DNA from: Bacillota bacterium | GTDB lineage: Bacteria; Bacillota; GCA-003054495; Carboxydocellales; JAJZTU01 | Assembly (NCBI GenBank): GCA_021848765.1 | Contig: JAJZTU010000004.1 | Location: 1 to 33,854, forward strand | Direction: 5' to 3' | DNA: 33,854 nucleotides | Shown here: in pieces, positions 32,208 to 33,854 of the stretch | How the letters are laid out: each line of letters opens with the position of its first letter | How positions within the stretch are numbered: position 1 is the first letter of the stretch | Position numbers and translations under genes: made by a program | The notes under the pieces: model-generated | What the model was told of the DNA's origin: nothing | Seen by the model: the letters and a program-made list of their open reading frames with translations, nothing else | The model's database searches: none

Positions 32208-33140
32208 ATGGAATATACCATTAGTAAAGAAAAGTTCGACCGGTTGAGCACTGATATCGCCCGGCTCAGGGAAGAACGCAAGGCAGTAATCTTGGCCCAC
32301 CTGTATCAACGCCCGGAGATTCAGGATGTGGCTGATTTTATTGGTGATTCCCTGATGTTGGCTCAAAAGGCAGCGGCAACAGATGCGGAAGTCATAGTCT
32401 TCTGTGGGGTTCACTTTATGGCCGAAAGTGCTGCAATATTGTCCCCGGACAAAGTAGTCCTGCTGCCGGAAGAGCGGGCAGGCTGTCCCATGGCGGATAT
32501 GATCACGGCTGAAGCCCTGCGGGAGAAAAAACGCCGGCACCCTGAGGCTATTGTGGTCTGTTATGTGAATTCCTCTGCTGATGTAAAAGCGGAAAGTGAT
32601 ATTTGCTGTACTTCTTCGAATGCCGTCAAGGTGGTGGAGTCTCTACCGCCTGATCAGCCAGTTTTATTTGTGCCTGACCAAAACCTCGGACACTGGGTTG
32701 GCCTGCAGACCGGACGGAAAATCATTCCCTGGGAAGGCTACTGTAATACCCATGACCGGGTGACCGCCCACGATATCGAAAAAGCCCGGGTCCTCCACCC
32801 CGAGGCGCCGGTTTTGGTACATCCGGAATGTAAGCCGGATGTGGTGGCTTTGGCTGACGGTGTTTTCAGTACAGCCGGGATTATCAAATATGCTCAGGCC
32901 AGTGAGGCCCGGGAGTTTATTATTGGAACAGAATGCGGAATCCTGCACCAGCTGCACAAGACTTGTCCCGGTAAAGAATTTCACTTGGTTACCAATAAAT
33001 TGGTGTGCCCTAACATGAAATCCACTACCCTGGATAAAGTCCAATGGTGCCTGGAAGAAATGCAACCCAGAATTACTGTTTCCGATGATATTCGTCAAAA
33101 GGCCAATGCAGCTTTAGATCAGATGCTGGCACTTAGCTGA
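32208..33140 (+). CDS. nadA: Quinolinate synthase A
   Basis: NadA is a 4Fe-4S enzyme that condenses iminoaspartate with dihydroxyacetone phosphate to quinolinate for NAD synthesis. The 310-residue protein has three repeated lobes (ILAHLYQRPEIQDVADFIGD; YVNSSADVKAESDICCTSSN; VHPECKPDVVALAD). Cluster-ligand cysteines fit C93 (AGCPMAD), C179 (EGYCNTH) and C267 (VCPNMK), with spacing like the short thermophile-type NadA. The ATG follows AAGGAG. It is 17 bases before nadB. Confidence 0.97.
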   Translation: MEYTISKEKFDRLSTDIARLREERKAVILAHLYQRPEIQDVADFIGDSLMLAQKAAATDAEVIVFCGVHFMAESAAILSPDKVVLLPEERAGCPMADMITAEALREKKRRHPEAIVVCYVNSSADVKAESDICCTSSNAVKVVESLPPDQPVLFVPDQNLGHWVGLQTGRKIIPWEGYCNTHDRVTAHDIEKARVLHPEAPVLVHPECKPDVVALADGVFSTAGIIKYAQASEAREFIIGTECGILHQLHKTCPGKEFHLVTNKLVCPNMKSTTLDKVQWCLEEMQPRITVSDDIRQKANAALDQMLALS

Positions 33141-33157
33141 TTCGGGAGGATACATTG

Positions 33158-33854
33158 GTGGTTGGAAGATACGCTGTCAATTTTGAACTGAGTGGCCTCC
33201 CCTCGGAAACCACTGACTATCTGGTGATAGGTAGTGGCATAGCCGGACTCTATAGCGCTCTGAAGGCCAGTAAACTAGGTCAGGTTATCCTGCTGACCAA
33301 AAAGAAATTGGCAGACAGTAACACTGAGCATGCCCAGGGAGGCATCGCTGCCGCTATAGATGAAGAGGACTCCCCTGACCTGCATTTTGAGGACACAGTG
33401 GAGGCCGGAGCGGGGCTGTGTGACCCCAAGGCTGTCGACATACTGGTTAACGAAGGACCGGATAGAGTCATGGAACTTTTGGAGATGGGGGCTAATTTTG
33501 ACCGGGAGGGCAACAGTATTGCCCTGACCAGGGAAGGAGCTCACAGCCGCCGGAGGGTCCTGCATGCCCATGGTGATGCTACCGGCGGAGAAATCCACAG
33601 TACCCTGGTTAGAGAGGTGCGCCGGGAAGGCTTGGTCCACATCAGGGAAGATCATTTCGTAGTAGACCTGCTGACTGATAAAGACAGATGCTTTGGAGTG
33701 CTGGCTATAGATGGAAAGGGCAGGCTGATTGCCTACCTGGCCAAGGTAATAATCCTGGCAACCGGAGGAGCCGGTCGTTTGTTTAAAAATACGACTAATC
33801 CGGAGGTGGCCACCGGTGACGGTATAGCCATAGCCTACCGGGCAGGGGCACAAC
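33158..33854 (+). CDS. nadB: L-aspartate oxidase, 3' end outside the window
   Basis: NadB oxidises aspartate to iminoaspartate with FAD, supplying NadA. The visible 232 residues have the FAD loop VIGSGIAGLYSALKA, AQGGIAAAIDEEDSPDLH, GAHSRRRVLHAHGDATGGEI and ILATGGAGRLFKNTTNP, all characteristic of the succinate dehydrogenase/NadB flavoprotein family. GTG 33158 follows GGGAGGA by seven bases; an in-frame TTG directly before it is possible. It is absent from the ORF track because its stop is beyond base 33854. nadC probably follows. Confidence 0.95.
   Translation, partial: MVGRYAVNFELSGLPSETTDYLVIGSGIAGLYSALKASKLGQVILLTKKKLADSNTEHAQGGIAAAIDEEDSPDLHFEDTVEAGAGLCDPKAVDILVNEGPDRVMELLEMGANFDREGNSIALTREGAHSRRRVLHAHGDATGGEIHSTLVREVRREGLVHIREDHFVVDLLTDKDRCFGVLAIDGKGRLIAYLAKVIILATGGAGRLFKNTTNPEVATGDGIAIAYRAGAQ

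Overview
The window looks like a chromosomal segment from an anaerobic, spore-forming Gram-positive bacterium of the Peptococcia/Desulfotomaculum type. A Thermincola-like carboxydotroph or metal reducer would fit best, but this is inferred from gene content and not proven. The evidence is a near-complete copy of the Bacillus/Clostridia 'yab' sporulation-division neighbourhood in conserved order: fin, mfd, spoVT, mazG/yabN, rqcP/yabO, yabP, yabQ, divIC, yabR, spoIIE, tilS, ftsH. It is combined with a heptaheme c-type cytochrome, formate-tetrahydrofolate ligase and short-SD GTG/TTG starts. All but one gene lie on the + strand. No tRNA, rRNA, CRISPR or insertion sequence was seen.

Region by region: (i) 1-7.9 kb holds a mini PrsW-like membrane protease with fin behind a sigma-G-type promoter, then mfd, a PrsA-like foldase lipoprotein behind a strong sigma-A promoter, spoVT behind a second sigma-G-type promoter, and mazG. 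(ii) 8.0-12.2 kb holds HU, rqcP, a SpoIID-domain lipoprotein, yabP-yabQ, a 121-bp array of eleven 11-bp units that starts with two perfect DnaA boxes, a small helix-turn-helix protein, divIC and yabR. (iii) 12.4-15.8 kb holds a short Ppx/GppA and spoIIE; the spoIIE promoter has the 21-bp spacer and upstream 0A box typical of Spo0A control. (iv) 15.9-19.6 kb is an accessory insert where Bacillus has yabS/yabT: a secreted heptaheme cytochrome, a convergent membrane-anchored NHL propeller and a split ThrE-type exporter. (v) 19.6-24.1 kb holds tilS, ftsH, ndk and an FlK-like thioesterase. (vi) 24.1-28.7 kb is a folate/C1 block: fhs with a structured leader, an HD-domain protein, folP, folB, folK. 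(vii) 28.7-33.85 kb is a cofactor block: a terminator-ended leader RNA, a DUF2520 Rossmann protein, panB, panC, panD, then a separate promoter for nadA and nadB (cut by the window end).

The genes work together as a sporulation/cell-division/transcription-repair core followed by cofactor synthesis. Folate enzymes make the carrier that Fhs loads with formate, the pan genes make pantothenate for CoA, and NadA/NadB make quinolinate for NAD. The most unusual signals are non-coding: the phased DnaA-box-like array (10889-11009), the apparent attenuator RNA before the pantothenate operon (28724-28985), and the paired GNRA hairpins before fhs (24195-24231).
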